Positions 26,127 through 34,921 of a stretch of 64,000 bases of DNA are shown piece after piece. Where the stretch lies: positions 110,101-174,100 of the forward strand of contig NZ_FOGO01000015.1 of NCBI RefSeq assembly GCF_900111245.1, given 5' to 3'. Numbering within the stretch: position 1 is the first letter of the stretch; the number at the start of each line of letters is the position of its first letter. The notes beneath the pieces are model-generated. The model was not told where the DNA came from. It searched no databases and saw only the letters and a program-made list of their open reading frames with translations. The position numbers were made by a program, and so were the translations under genes. The DNA comes from Streptomyces qinglanensis. GTDB taxonomy: Bacteria > Actinomycetota > Actinomycetes > Streptomycetales > Streptomycetaceae.

Positions 26127-26657
26127 CTAGAGCTCGATGTCGCCCTGGCCCAGGTCCCCTTCCCCCTCGCCGTCCCCGTCCTCGTCGTCCTGCTCGACCA
26201 GCACCGGCGAGCCGTGGTGCGACCACAGCTTCCACTCGCCCTGCTCGGTGCGGCGGAAGACGTTGGTGGCCACCACGAGGCCGCCGACCAGCGGTCCCGC
26301 CGAGCCGTCCGCCTCGGCCGGGCCGCCGCTGAGGATGTTCTCGGTGCAGCTGACCAGCGCGGTGTCGCCCAGCACCGAGATCTCCACATCGGTGAGGAAG
26401 AACTGGACGTACTCGGTGTTGGCCATGATCAGGGCGTACGAGCGCAGCACCTCGCCGCGTCCGGTGAGCACCGGCCAGCCGGGGTGGACGACCCGGACCC
26501 CGTGCTCGCCCTCACCGCCCTCGGGGTCGTCCGGATCGACCGCCTCCGCACCCAGCCACATCCGGGAGAGGGCCTCGATGTCGCCCTGCTCGACCGCCTC
26601 GTAGAGGGCGGTGTTGGCGGCCTCGACCGCCTCGCTGTCGGTTCGCGCGCCGCTCAT
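26127..26657 (-). CDS. NTF2/SnoaL-like protein in the folate operon
   Basis: A 176-residue protein of the nuclear transport factor 2 fold. Seen are EAANTALYEAVEQGDIEALSRMWL, VVHPGWPVLTGRGEVLRSYALIM, VLGDTALVSCTENIL, and ATNVFRRTEQGEWKLWSHHGSPV, the usual cone-fold pattern. The C-terminal tail is a run of Asp/Gly/Glu. Its ATG overlaps the folP stop (ATGA), so the two are coupled. Its role in folate metabolism is unknown; it is conserved at this position in actinomycetes as far as I recall. Confidence 0.85.
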   Translation of the reverse strand: MSGARTDSEAVEAANTALYEAVEQGDIEALSRMWLGAEAVDPDDPEGGEGEHGVRVVHPGWPVLTGRGEVLRSYALIMANTEYVQFFLTDVEISVLGDTALVSCTENILSGGPAEADGSAGPLVGGLVVATNVFRRTEQGEWKLWSHHGSPVLVEQDDEDGDGEGEGDLGQGDIEL

Positions 26658-27583
26658 GTCGCCGCCTCCGGGTTCGTCGTCCCGGGGGTCACCGGAACCC
26701 GGGGCGCGTCGGGCAGGGCCTCGGCGGCCGCGTCCACGGCCCGGACCACGCGGACGGCGTCCGCGCTGGCCCGCACCTCGTGGACCCGTACCGCCCAGGC
26801 GCCCTCCCGGGCCGCCAGCGCGGTGACGGCGGCCGTCGCCGCGTCGCGTTCGCGGGCCGGCGGCGGGGTCGCGCCCTGCGCGTCCGTCAGCACCCGGCCC
26901 AGGAACCGCTTGCGGGAGGCGGCCACCAGCATCGGGTGGGGCAGCCCGGCGCGCAGTTCGGCGAGTGCCGCGACGAGGGCGAGATCGTGCTCGGCGCGCT
27001 TGGCGAAGCCCAGCCCGGGGTCGACCACGATCCGCGCGGGGTCGATGCCGCCCGCCACGGCCTGCTGCACCGCCGTGCGCAGCTCGTCGAGGACTTCGCC
27101 GACGACATCCGTGTAGACGGCGCGGTTGTTCATGTCGATGCTCTGGCCCCGCCAGTGCATCACCACGAACGGCACACCGGCGTCGGCGACGGCGGGCACC
27201 ATCTCCGGATCGGCGCGGCCGCCGCTGACGTCGTTGACCAGGACCGCACCCGCTGCCACCGCCTGCGCCGCCACGGAGGCCCGCATGGTGTCGACGCTGA
27301 CCACCAGGCCCTCCCCGGCCAGCCCGCGCACCACCGGCAGCACCCGGCGCAGTTCCTCGTCCTCGCCGACCCGGGCGGCGCCGGGCCGGGTGGACTCGCC
27401 GCCGACATCCACCAGGTCGGCGCCCTGCGCCACCAGGTCGAGCCCGTGCTTGATCGCTGCTTCGGTGTCGAACCACCGCCCCCCGTCCGAGAACGAGTCG
27501 GGGGTCACGTTGACCACACCCATTACTGCGCAGCGGTCCCATTCGGGGAGGCCGTCCACGCGGCCACGCGTTCTCGCACCCAT
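26654..27583 (-). CDS. folP: Dihydropteroate synthase
   Basis: Joins p-aminobenzoate to hydroxymethyl-dihydropterin pyrophosphate; it is the sulfonamide target. The pterin and loop motifs are VMGVVNVTPDSFSDGGRWFD, DVGGESTRPGAARV, VSVDTMRASVAAQAV, VLVNDVSGGRADPEMV, VVDPGLGFAKRAEHDLALV and VAASRKRFLG. The 309-residue length is slightly long because of a 20-residue N-terminal lead and a C-terminal tail. It is the first gene of the operon folP-NTF2-folB-folK-DUF3180. Confidence 0.95.
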   Translation of the reverse strand: MGARTRGRVDGLPEWDRCAVMGVVNVTPDSFSDGGRWFDTEAAIKHGLDLVAQGADLVDVGGESTRPGAARVGEDEELRRVLPVVRGLAGEGLVVSVDTMRASVAAQAVAAGAVLVNDVSGGRADPEMVPAVADAGVPFVVMHWRGQSIDMNNRAVYTDVVGEVLDELRTAVQQAVAGGIDPARIVVDPGLGFAKRAEHDLALVAALAELRAGLPHPMLVAASRKRFLGRVLTDAQGATPPPARERDAATAAVTALAAREGAWAVRVHEVRASADAVRVVRAVDAAAEALPDAPRVPVTPGTTNPEAAT

Positions 27584-27702
27584 GTGCCCAGGGTAGGCGC
27601 CTGCCTTCCGCGGGGTGGGACCGCCACCGTGCCGCCGCGGTCCGGCTCCCTGCCGCCGCGGTCCGGCCCCGGGCCGGAGTGCCGGCCGACGCGCCGGGCG
27701 CC

Positions 27703-29190
27703 TCAGCCGGCCGAGCCGTCCGGCGCCGTCAGCCAGCGCTCCGGGAGCGCCGAGCGGCGGCCGGTGCGCGAACGGTCGGCCTGGGCGCGCAGCAGGGCCA
27801 GGGCCTCGTCCTGGTCGCGCAGGCGCGCCCGTGCGGTGCCCCCGGCGCCGAGGTCCACGTACACGTCGGCCAGCCGGTGGCGGCGCTCCCACGGCCCCTG
27901 GGCGAACCGCACGCTCTGCACCTTCGCGTGCGGCACCAGGGTGGTCTGGCGGGTCAGCAGTCCTTGGCGGGCGACGAAGACGCCCTGAGCGACCCCGTGT
28001 CCGTAGCCGCGGCGGACCACCGGTGCACACCAGCGGGCGCGGCGGGGAACCGGTGTCCACGCGGCCAGCGCGGCGTCCGGGTCCACGCCGGGCAGCACCC
28101 GTGCGAGCACGGCTGCGGCCTCCGGCCAGGTGGCCACCGGCACGAGCACGCCGTCTCCGGTACCGCCGCCGGTGCCCGCGATCTCCAGGTCGACCCGCAC
28201 CCAGTCCCGCCGCCGCCACAGGAGCGGCTGCGCGATCCGGACGGCCTGCACCCTTCCGGGCGGCACCGTGGCGTGCTGCCGGTCCAGCAGTCCTGCGTCC
28301 AGGCGCAGCCCGTCGGGGGACTCGGCCACGGTCCAGTCGAACTCCCTGACGACCCGCCCGCCGCTCGCCGCCCAGCAGCCGCCCGCGAGCGGCAGCGCCG
28401 TCGCCAGGACCGTCCACACGCTCTCCGTCGCCAGCCACAGCAGGGTCGGTACGAGGAGCAGCGCGGCCAGCGTCCCCCAGACCGCGCCCCGCAGCAGCAC
28501 GCTGACCACCAGGGTGCGCGGCGGCACCCGCAGCAGCTCCCTGGCGGGCGCCTCGCCCGCCTCGGGTGCCGCGTCCGGGGCGATTCCGGCGGCGCGGGCG
28601 AGCAGTTCGGCGCGGAGCGCGACGGCCTGCCGCTCGCCCAGATACGCCAGCTCGTCCTTGTCCTCGGTGCCGACGACGTCCAGCTTCAGTTTGGCCACCC
28701 CGGCGATCCGGGCCGGCAGCGGCCGGGAGATGTCGATGGCTTGGACGCGGTCCAGCCGGATGTGGGCGGTGCGGCGGAACAGCAGGCCGGTACGGATGCG
28801 CAGCTCGGTGTCGGTGACCAGATAGCTGGTGCACCACCAGGACAGGAATCCGTACCCGGCGGCCACCGGCAGCAGCACCGCCAGTCCTAGCGCCGCCCAG
28901 ACCGCCGTGAGCTGCTCGGACCACTCGCGGGCCCGGTCGAGGTCGTGCATGGCGAACGCCAGCAGCCCGGCGAGCGGCGCCCAGGCCCGCCGCCACGGGG
29001 TGACCGGGTGCAGCCGGTTGCCCTCGGGGCGGCGCGGCAGGAAGCGCGGACCCCGGTCGGCGGGGGCGGTGTTCTCCGCGGGGTCTGCCGGGGCGCCGGT
29101 GGTCTTGGCCGCCGGGGCGCCGGTGGGGCCGGTCGCCGGGGTGCCGGTGTCGGTCCGGGGCGGGCCGCCGGCCGCGGGGTCGCCGGTCAC
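27703..29190 (-). CDS. PH-domain (YdbT-like) membrane protein, large
   Basis: A 495-residue membrane protein with three bacterial PH (bPH2/DUF304) domains separated by paired membrane helices. Each domain shows the pattern TELRIRTGLLFRRTAHIRLDRVQAIDIS, GLRLDAGLLDRQHATVPPGRVQAVRI, and GVFVARQGLLTRQTTLVPHAKVQSVRF. Membrane parts include WAALGLAVLLPVAAGYGFLSW and LAALLLVPTLLWLA. The disordered N-terminus has Pro/Ala/Thr repeats. The GTG at 29190 overlaps the stop of the smaller PH gene by four bases, so the two proteins probably form a YdbS/YdbT-like complex. Confidence 0.85.
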   Translation of the reverse strand: MTGDPAAGGPPRTDTGTPATGPTGAPAAKTTGAPADPAENTAPADRGPRFLPRRPEGNRLHPVTPWRRAWAPLAGLLAFAMHDLDRAREWSEQLTAVWAALGLAVLLPVAAGYGFLSWWCTSYLVTDTELRIRTGLLFRRTAHIRLDRVQAIDISRPLPARIAGVAKLKLDVVGTEDKDELAYLGERQAVALRAELLARAAGIAPDAAPEAGEAPARELLRVPPRTLVVSVLLRGAVWGTLAALLLVPTLLWLATESVWTVLATALPLAGGCWAASGGRVVREFDWTVAESPDGLRLDAGLLDRQHATVPPGRVQAVRIAQPLLWRRRDWVRVDLEIAGTGGGTGDGVLVPVATWPEAAAVLARVLPGVDPDAALAAWTPVPRRARWCAPVVRRGYGHGVAQGVFVARQGLLTRQTTLVPHAKVQSVRFAQGPWERRHRLADVYVDLGAGGTARARLRDQDEALALLRAQADRSRTGRRSALPERWLTAPDGSAG

Positions 29191-29771
29191 AGTCCCGCCG
29201 ATCGGGCCTCGCCCAGCTCGGTGAGCCGGTCGCGCAGCCGTTCGGCCTCCGCGGGCGTGAGGCCCGGAATCCCGGCGTCGGTGGTCGCGGCGGCCGTGTG
29301 CAGTTGCAGCGAGGCCAGTCCGAAGCGGCGCTCCAGCGGCCCGGAGGTCACCTCCACGAGCTGCATCCGCCCGTAGGGCACCACCGTGGTCTCGCGCCAC
29401 AGGACGCCGCGGGAGATCAGCAGGTCGTCGGCGCGCTCCAGATACCGCCACGAGCGCCAGTTGCGCGCCAGTGCTCCCCAGCCCCAGCCGGCCGCCGCGA
29501 GCGGCAGCAGCGCGCACAGCGCCCACACCGGTCCCGCGGTGAGTGCCGGTACCACTCCCGCCGCCGCGGCCGGTGGCAGCAGCCAGGCCAGCAGCACGCA
29601 CCGGCGCAGCGGCAGCAGCGCCCGCTCCACGCCGCGCCACGCGGGGCCGTCCGGCCCGGCCGGACCGGTTCCGGGCTCCGCTGAGCCGGTGCCGTGCGGG
29701 CCGGTGCCGTGCGGGGTGGCGTGCTGTCCGGAACCCGGCGGGGCGGGCGGTGCCGGGGTGGGGTCGGTCAT
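29187..29771 (-). CDS. PH-domain (YdbS-like) membrane protein, small
   Basis: A 194-residue protein with a Gly/Pro-rich lead, two membrane helices (VLLAWLLPPAAAAGVVPAL and WALCALLPLAAAGWGWGAL) and one bPH2 domain (RADDLLISRGVLWRETTVVPYGRMQLVEVTSGPLERRFGLASLQLHTAA, in order). The start is taken at ATG 29771 (MTDPTPAPP); the frame extends upstream into the promoter of nuoD. It is translationally coupled to the larger PH protein. It is divergent from nuoD with only about 60 bases between. Confidence 0.85.
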   Translation of the reverse strand: MTDPTPAPPAPPGSGQHATPHGTGPHGTGSAEPGTGPAGPDGPAWRGVERALLPLRRCVLLAWLLPPAAAAGVVPALTAGPVWALCALLPLAAAGWGWGALARNWRSWRYLERADDLLISRGVLWRETTVVPYGRMQLVEVTSGPLERRFGLASLQLHTAAATTDAGIPGLTPAEAERLRDRLTELGEARSAGL

Positions 29772-29832
29772 CCGTTCAGCGTACGTGCGGGCGACCGGAG
29801 CCCGTGTCCGTCCGCAGGAGGAAGCTGACAGG

Positions 29833-30990
29833 ATGAGCGTCATGACTCAGACGGAGACGACCGTCGGCATCGGCGGTGCCGCGGAGAGCACCGACATGGT
29901 GCTCAACATCGGCCCGCAGCACCCCTCCACACACGGCGTGCTGCGGCTGCGGCTGGTCCTGGACGGGGAGCGGATCGAGCACGCCGAGCCGGTGGTCGGC
30001 TATATGCACCGGGGCGCCGAGAAGCTCTTCGAGGCCCGCGACTACCGCCAGATCATCGTGCTCGCCAACCGCCACGACTGGCTGTCGGCGTTCTCCAACG
30101 AGCTGGGCGTGGTGCTCGGCGTCGAGCGGATGCTGGGCATGGAGGTCCCGGAGCGCGCGGTGTGGACCCGCACCCTGCTGGCCGAGCTGAACCGGGTGCT
30201 CAACCACCTGATGTTCCTGGGCTCCTACCCGCTGGAGCTGGGCGGGATCACGCCGGTCTTCCACTCCTTCCGGGAGCGCGAGGTGCTCCAGAACGTGATG
30301 GAGGAGCTCTCGGGCGGCCGGATGCACTACATGTTCAACCGGGTCGGCGGGCTCAAGGACGACCTCCCGGCGGGCTGGCGGGACCGGGCGCGGCAGGCGG
30401 TGGCCGCCGTCCGCGGCCGGATGGACACCTTCGACAAGCTGGTGCTCGGCAACGAGATCTTCCGGGGCCGCACCCGGGGCGTCGGCGTGCTCAGCCCCGA
30501 GCTGGTGCACGCCTACGGGGTCAGCGGTCCGATCGCCCGCGCCTCCGGGGTCGACTTCGACCTGCGCCGCGACGAGCCGTATCTGGCCTACGGCGAGCTG
30601 GCCGACGTACTGCGGGTGGCCACCCGGTCGGAGGGCGACTGCCTGGCCCGCTTCGAGCTGCTGCTCGACCAGACGCACAACTCCCTGGACCTGGCCGACG
30701 CCTGCCTGGACCGGCTCGCCGAACTGCCGCCAGGGCCGGTCAACCAGCGGCTGCCCAAGGTGCTCAAGGCGCCGGAGGGCGCCACCTACACCTGGACGGA
30801 GAACCCGCTGGGCCTCAACGGCTACTACCTGGTCTCCAAGGGCGAGAAGACCCCGCACCGGCTCAAGCTCCGCTCCGCCTCGTTCAACAACATCCAGGCG
30901 CTCACCGAGCTGCTGCCCGGGACGCTGGTGGCGGACATGGTCGCGATCCTGGGGTCGTTCTTCTTCGTGGTGGGCGACATCGACAAATAG
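29833..30990 (+). CDS. nuoD: Stand-alone NADH-quinone oxidoreductase subunit D
   Basis: A 385-residue 49-kDa-type subunit of complex I. Family features are LNIGPQHPSTHGVLRLRLVLDGE, the conserved VGYMHRGAEKLFEARDY (Arg60), LNHLMFLGSYPLELGGITPVFHSFREREVLQNVMEELSGGRMHYMF in order, and the C-terminal LLPGTLVADMVAILGSFFFVVGDIDK. No other nuo gene is present, so it is a second, orphan copy (nuoD2), as known in Streptomyces. AGGAGGA lies ten bases before the ATG. Whether it enters complex I or a smaller complex is unknown. A MidA-type methyltransferase lies 7 kb away. Confidence 0.92.
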   Translation: MSVMTQTETTVGIGGAAESTDMVLNIGPQHPSTHGVLRLRLVLDGERIEHAEPVVGYMHRGAEKLFEARDYRQIIVLANRHDWLSAFSNELGVVLGVERMLGMEVPERAVWTRTLLAELNRVLNHLMFLGSYPLELGGITPVFHSFREREVLQNVMEELSGGRMHYMFNRVGGLKDDLPAGWRDRARQAVAAVRGRMDTFDKLVLGNEIFRGRTRGVGVLSPELVHAYGVSGPIARASGVDFDLRRDEPYLAYGELADVLRVATRSEGDCLARFELLLDQTHNSLDLADACLDRLAELPPGPVNQRLPKVLKAPEGATYTWTENPLGLNGYYLVSKGEKTPHRLKLRSASFNNIQALTELLPGTLVADMVAILGSFFFVVGDIDK

Positions 30991-31038
30991 CGCTCAGCAG
31001 CACCCGATGGCGCCGAGCAGGGCCGCATGGTGCCGCGA

Positions 31039-31088
31039 GCGGCCCTGAGCGGCCCTGAGCGGCCCTGAGCGCCCGGGGCTCCGGGCGC
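31039..31088. terminator. Repeat and hairpin terminator between nuoD and the next gene
   Basis: Three copies of GCGGCCCTGA run from 31039 to 31068, then a perfect hairpin GCGCCCGG (31069-31076) / CCGGGCGC (31081-31088). It serves the convergent gap between nuoD and the coiled-coil gene. Confidence 0.7.
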
Positions 31089-31119
31089 GCTCCCCGGCCG
31101 CCCGCTCCCCGCCCGCGGG

Positions 31120-32049
31120 TCAGGACGGCGAGCGCGTCCGGCGCCTGCTCCGCCCGAAGAAGTCGAAGCCGCCCGTGCCGCTGTCGCGGCCGTCCGGCTC
31201 GGACGCCGCACCTTCCGCCGCCCTGGCCGTTCCGGCTGCCCCGGCCGAACCGGTCTCCGCACCGTCCGCGGCCTCATCCGGATCCCGGGACCCGTCCGCT
31301 CCGGCTGCGGGCCCGTTCTGCGCGGCGGACCCGGCCGTGCGCCGCCCGGCCGTACGCGGGGCCACTGGCCGGGAGCGCGGCGGGGCCTGCGGGGGCACCA
31401 CGGTGGCCGCGCGGCTGTGGGACAGCCGGGCCGCCGCGCGCTGCCGCACCGCGTTGCGGGCGAGCGCGTCCAGTGCCTCGCCCGCCTGCCGGTAGGTCAG
31501 CGGGGTCGGTGCGCCGGAGCTGTGCCGGTGGTCGGTGGCCGAGGTGGTGAGGGCCTTGGCGGGGGCCGTCGTCCCCGCCTCCAGTTCCAGCACCCTGCGC
31601 CCCTCCAGCGCACTCGCCCGCTCCGTCTGGGCGTTGGCGTAGCGGCGCAGCAGGTCGGCGTGCTCGGAGCGGAGACCGGTCAGCTCGGCGCGCTTCTCGC
31701 GGAGCCTGCCCTCCAGCTTGGTGCGGAGCTCGCGCAGCTCCTCGACCTCGCCCTCCAGGTCCGCCTGCTTCTCCTCGGCCCGCCAGGCCGAGCTGGCGAG
31801 CTGCGCCTTGAGGTCGCCGACCTGCTTGCCCGCCGCGCGGTCCCAGGCGCGCAGCAGTACGGCGCCGGTGACGGCGGCGGCCGCCGCTGCCGCGGTGAGC
31901 GCGCGCAGCACCACCGTCTCCAGGTCGGCGACGCCCGGCTCACCGCACAGCCAGGCCCCGCCGGCGCAGGCCAGTGCGGACACCGCCACGGACACCGGGG
32001 GCAGGCGTCGGTGCAGCGGCGGGGAATGGCGATGACGTCCACGTGGCAT
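31120..32049 (-). CDS. Membrane-anchored coiled-coil protein of unknown function
   Basis: A 309-residue protein that I do not recognise. It begins with an Arg/His-rich stretch, then two hydrophobic segments (VSVAVSALACAGGAWLCG and ALTAAAAAAAVTGAVLL). A coiled coil of about 80 residues follows (DLKAQLASSAWRAEEKQADLEGEVEELRELRTKLEGRLREKRAELTGL, in order). The C-terminal third is Ala/Gly/Asp-rich and disordered, ending FDFFGRSRRRTRSPS. The ATG at 32049 has no ribosome site, but TAAATT (minus strand 32062-32057) lies seven bases upstream, so a leaderless transcript is possible; GTG 32073 is the alternative. Confidence 0.7.
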   Translation of the reverse strand: MPRGRHRHSPPLHRRLPPVSVAVSALACAGGAWLCGEPGVADLETVVLRALTAAAAAAAVTGAVLLRAWDRAAGKQVGDLKAQLASSAWRAEEKQADLEGEVEELRELRTKLEGRLREKRAELTGLRSEHADLLRRYANAQTERASALEGRRVLELEAGTTAPAKALTTSATDHRHSSGAPTPLTYRQAGEALDALARNAVRQRAAARLSHSRAATVVPPQAPPRSRPVAPRTAGRRTAGSAAQNGPAAGADGSRDPDEAADGAETGSAGAAGTARAAEGAASEPDGRDSGTGGFDFFGRSRRRTRSPS

Positions 32050-32100
32050 GGCTGGGAATTTACCGTGTTCCACCCGGGGGACGACACCGGACGAACCGTG

Positions 32101-33096
32101 TCACGCCAGCCCCTTGCTCTTCAGGTACTCCTCGGCGACGTCCGCGGGCTTCTCCCGGTCCTGGTCGACCTTGCGGTTGAGCTCGGTCAGGTCCTTGGTG
32201 GTGAGGGTGCGGGTGAGCTTGCCGAGCGCGTCCGCCACCTTCTTGTCACCGGCGTCCTTCGCGTTGACGACCGGCACGATGTTGTCCGCGTTCTGCAGCT
32301 TCTTGTCGTCCTCCAGCAGCACCAGGCCGAACTGGTCGAGGGTGGCGTCGGTGGTGGTGGTCAGCACGAGCTGGTCCTTGCCGTCCTTGACGGCCTGCTT
32401 GGACTGGCTGGTGCCCACGCCCTTGGGGTCTATGCCCTTGACGTCGATCCCGTAGGTCTTCTCCAGCCCGGGGCGGCAGAACGGCCGGGTCTCGCACTCG
32501 TCGCCCGCCGCGATGGTGACGCGCTCCTTGGAACGGCCCAGGTCGCTGAGGGTCTTGAGGTCGTGCTTCTTCGCGTGGTCCGCGGAGACGGCGAAGGCGT
32601 TCTGGTCCACCGCGTCGCCGGCCTCCAGCACCTTCAGACCGCGCGGCTCGGCCAGGTCGCGGAGCGCCTCGACGGTCTCGTCCGCGTCGCTGGAGGCGAC
32701 CGGCTCGGCCTTGGCGCCGTTCTTCTTGGCGTTGAGGAACTCGGCCATCGTCGCCGCGTACTCCGGTACGACGTCGATGCGGCCCTTCTCCAGCTCGGGC
32801 GCGTACAGCTCGCGGTTCTTGACCTTCTTGACCGTGGTCTTCCAACCGGCCTCGGACAGCACTCCGGAGTAGAGCTCGGAGAGGATCTCCGACTCGGTGA
32901 AGCCGGCCGAGCCGACGACCAGACTGCCCTTGCCGCCGCCTGAGCCGGAGTCCTTCTCCTCCAGGTCGCTGCCGCCGCAGGCGGCCAGTGCCAGCGCCAG
33001 CGCGGAGGCCGTGCCGGCGGTGGCGAGACCGCGCCGGGCCGCCGTTCTGCGCCGGGGGGCGGTGGTGTCGGTGGTGGTGCGGGAGCGGGCCATCAT
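32101..33096 (-). CDS. Osmoprotectant-type ABC transporter substrate-binding lipoprotein
   Basis: A 331-residue lipoprotein of the OpuCC/OsmF/ProX class that captures quaternary amines such as glycine betaine or choline. The Arg-rich signal peptide ends with lipobox LALAACGG. The binding fold includes VVGSAGFTESEILSELYSGVLSEAGW, GRIDVVPEYAATMAEFLNAK, DQNAFAVSADHAKKHDLKTLSDL and DQLVLTTTTDATLDQFGLVLLEDDKK. It follows its two permease genes at a 36-base spacing. The cage residues cannot be checked without a structure. Confidence 0.88.
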   Translation of the reverse strand: MMARSRTTTDTTAPRRRTAARRGLATAGTASALALALAACGGSDLEEKDSGSGGGKGSLVVGSAGFTESEILSELYSGVLSEAGWKTTVKKVKNRELYAPELEKGRIDVVPEYAATMAEFLNAKKNGAKAEPVASSDADETVEALRDLAEPRGLKVLEAGDAVDQNAFAVSADHAKKHDLKTLSDLGRSKERVTIAAGDECETRPFCRPGLEKTYGIDVKGIDPKGVGTSQSKQAVKDGKDQLVLTTTTDATLDQFGLVLLEDDKKLQNADNIVPVVNAKDAGDKKVADALGKLTRTLTTKDLTELNRKVDQDREKPADVAEEYLKSKGLA

Positions 33097-33132
33097 GCGT
33101 CCATTCGTCCGGTGTCGTTCTTGGTGGGGCGG

Positions 33133-33822
33133 TCAGACGGGCTTCGTGCGGCCGGCGGGCTGCCGCCGCATCGGGTCCAGAAGCCGCTCGGTGAGGGTCA
33201 GGACGCGCTCGACCAGCAGCGCCAGCGCGGCCACGAGCAGGGCGCCCGCGACCACCTGGGGAGTGTCGTAGTTGCCGAATCCGGCGGTGATCAGCCGGCC
33301 GAGGCCGCCGCCGCCCGGCAGCGCGGCGAGCGTAGCCGTGGCGACGAGTTGCACGGCGGCCGTCTGCACCCCGGTCATGATCAGCGGGAGGGCGAGCGGC
33401 AGTTCGACCTGGCGCAGCAGTTGCCCGCCCGTCATCCCCATGCCCCGGGCCGCCTCGACGACCTCCCGGTCCGCCTCGCGCACACCGGTGTAGGCGTTGG
33501 TCAGCAGCGGCGGCAGCGCGAACAGCACCAGCGCCACGATCGTCGCCCAGTCGCCGTACCGGCCCAGCGGGCCCATCGACAGCAGCACCAGCACGGCGAA
33601 GGTGGGCACGGCCCGGCCCGCGTTCGAGAGGTTCACCGCCAGCGCGCCGCCCCGCCCCACATGGCCGAGCCACAGCGCGAGCGGCAGCGCCAGCGCGCAG
33701 GAGAGCAGCAGGCAGACGCCCGTCAGATAGATGTGTTCCCCGAGCCGTTGCAGCACGCCGCCGGTGCCGGTCCAGTGGGAGCCGGTCGTCAACCAGGTCC
33801 ATACGTCGGTGAGGATGCCCAT
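33133..33822 (-). CDS. Osmoprotectant ABC transporter permease 2
   Basis: A 229-residue inner-membrane permease (BPD type, OpuCB/OpuCD-like) with about six helices. The ATPase-docking EAA loop is EADREVVEAARGMGMTGGQLLRQVELPLALPLIMTG. It lies four bases after the other permease gene, so the two are cotranscribed and likely form a heterodimer. Confidence 0.9.
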   Translation of the reverse strand: MGILTDVWTWLTTGSHWTGTGGVLQRLGEHIYLTGVCLLLSCALALPLALWLGHVGRGGALAVNLSNAGRAVPTFAVLVLLSMGPLGRYGDWATIVALVLFALPPLLTNAYTGVREADREVVEAARGMGMTGGQLLRQVELPLALPLIMTGVQTAAVQLVATATLAALPGGGGLGRLITAGFGNYDTPQVVAGALLVAALALLVERVLTLTERLLDPMRRQPAGRTKPV

Positions 33823-33826
33823 GCGC

Positions 33827-34588
33827 TCAGCCCGCCTTCCCCACGAGGTCCTGCGCCGCGGCAGCGGAGGGCGCGGCGGGTGCGCGCACGGCCCGCTTGC
33901 GGGCGCCCGCGCGGGTCCACGGGGTCAGCATCCGCTGGAGCCACAGCAGCAGCAGGTCCGCGACGACCGCCAGGACGACGCAGATGGCCGAGGCGGTCAG
34001 CACCTGCGCCTTGAAATAGCTCTCCATGCCGTCGTAGATGAGGTTTCCCAGTCCGCCGTAGCCGACGATGGCGCCGACCGTGGTGAGCGAGACCGCCGTG
34101 ACCGTGGCGATGCGCACTCCCGCCAGCAGCGCGGGCAGTGCCAGCGGCAGCTCCACCTCCAGCAGCAGCCTGCCCGGTCCGTACCCCATCCCCTCGGCGG
34201 CCTGCCGGGCCTCGCCCGGTACCGCGTCCAGCCCCGCCAGGATGTTGCGCACCAGGACCGTGAGGGAGTACAGCACCAGGCCGGTCACCACCACGGCGGC
34301 CGACAGCCCGAAGACGGGCAGCAGCAGCGCGAACATCGCCAGCGAGGGGATCGTGTAGAGGATCGTCGTCACGCCCAGGGCCGGGGCGCGGGCCGCGCGC
34401 CAGCGCCGGGCCGCCACCGCCAGCGGCAGGGCGAGCGCCAGTGCGATCACGACGGAGAGCGCGGTGATCCAGACGTGCTCCACCGTCGCGTCGAGCAGTT
34501 CGCTCTGCCGGGTGCGCACATACGTCCAGCACAGCCAGTCGTTCTGCGCGAGACAGCCCTGCGGGCCGCCTCCTGCCGTGCTGCTCAT
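33827..34588 (-). CDS. Osmoprotectant ABC transporter permease 1
   Basis: A 253-residue BPD-type permease paralogous to the next gene. The membrane core is ITALSVVIALALALPLAV through VLLLWLQRMLTP, with the EAA loop VPGEARQAAEGMGYGPGRLLLEVELPLALPALLAG. It has an N-terminal extension of about 35 residues and a basic C-terminal tail. It heads the minus-strand operon permease-permease-binding protein and diverges from the ATPase gene at 34922. Confidence 0.9.
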   Translation of the reverse strand: MSSTAGGGPQGCLAQNDWLCWTYVRTRQSELLDATVEHVWITALSVVIALALALPLAVAARRWRAARAPALGVTTILYTIPSLAMFALLLPVFGLSAAVVVTGLVLYSLTVLVRNILAGLDAVPGEARQAAEGMGYGPGRLLLEVELPLALPALLAGVRIATVTAVSLTTVGAIVGYGGLGNLIYDGMESYFKAQVLTASAICVVLAVVADLLLLWLQRMLTPWTRAGARKRAVRAPAAPSAAAAQDLVGKAG

Positions 34589-34629
34589 CGGTCACCTCCC
34601 CGCGCTGTGCGGTGCTCGGACGGCGTTGT

Positions 34630-34681
34630 CCGGACGGTTTGTTCGGACGGTTTGTTCGGACGGTTTGTCCGGATGGTTGCC
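34630..34681. repeat. 13-bp iterated repeat in the divergent promoter region
   Basis: The unit TCGGACGGTTTGT repeats at 34630 (first base C), 34643 and 34656, with a decayed fourth copy at 34669 and related GTCCGGACGG/TTCGGACGA pieces to about 34710. It lies just upstream of the permease operon. Confidence 0.8.
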
Positions 34682-34749
34682 GTCCGGACGGTGCCGTTCG
34701 GACGACGTTGTGAAGTGTCATGCCACGATGACGGCCGACCCTATCCCGG

Positions 34750-34768
34750 CGGACTGACAATCAGTCCG
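34750..34768. promoter_or_regulatory. Candidate operator between permease and ATPase genes
   Basis: A perfect inverted repeat CGGACTGA-CAA-TCAGTCCG (34750-34768), with the look of a TetR- or GntR-size operator, about 150 bases before the ATPase start. The regulator is unknown. Confidence 0.55.
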
Positions 34769-34921
34769 GAGTGCCGTACCCCGGAACCGTTCGGTTCATC
34801 CGCAGTCCGCGGGATCAGCAGGCTGCCGGGAGGATTGTCGGCGGGCTGTGTTTCGCTGTCCGCATACGACCGGAGCGGCCGGGGCACCAGCCGGGAACGG
34901 GCCGGAGACGAGGATGGGCAG

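Noticed and set aside
28945..29376. Plus-strand frames over the PH-domain genes.
   Set aside because: They mirror the two PH proteins, whose repeated bPH2 motifs and GTGA overlap are clear on the minus strand.
24301..29771. Possible inversion of the folate gene block relative to folE.
   Set aside because: I am not certain of the usual orientation in relatives, so convergent fol genes could be the ancestral state.
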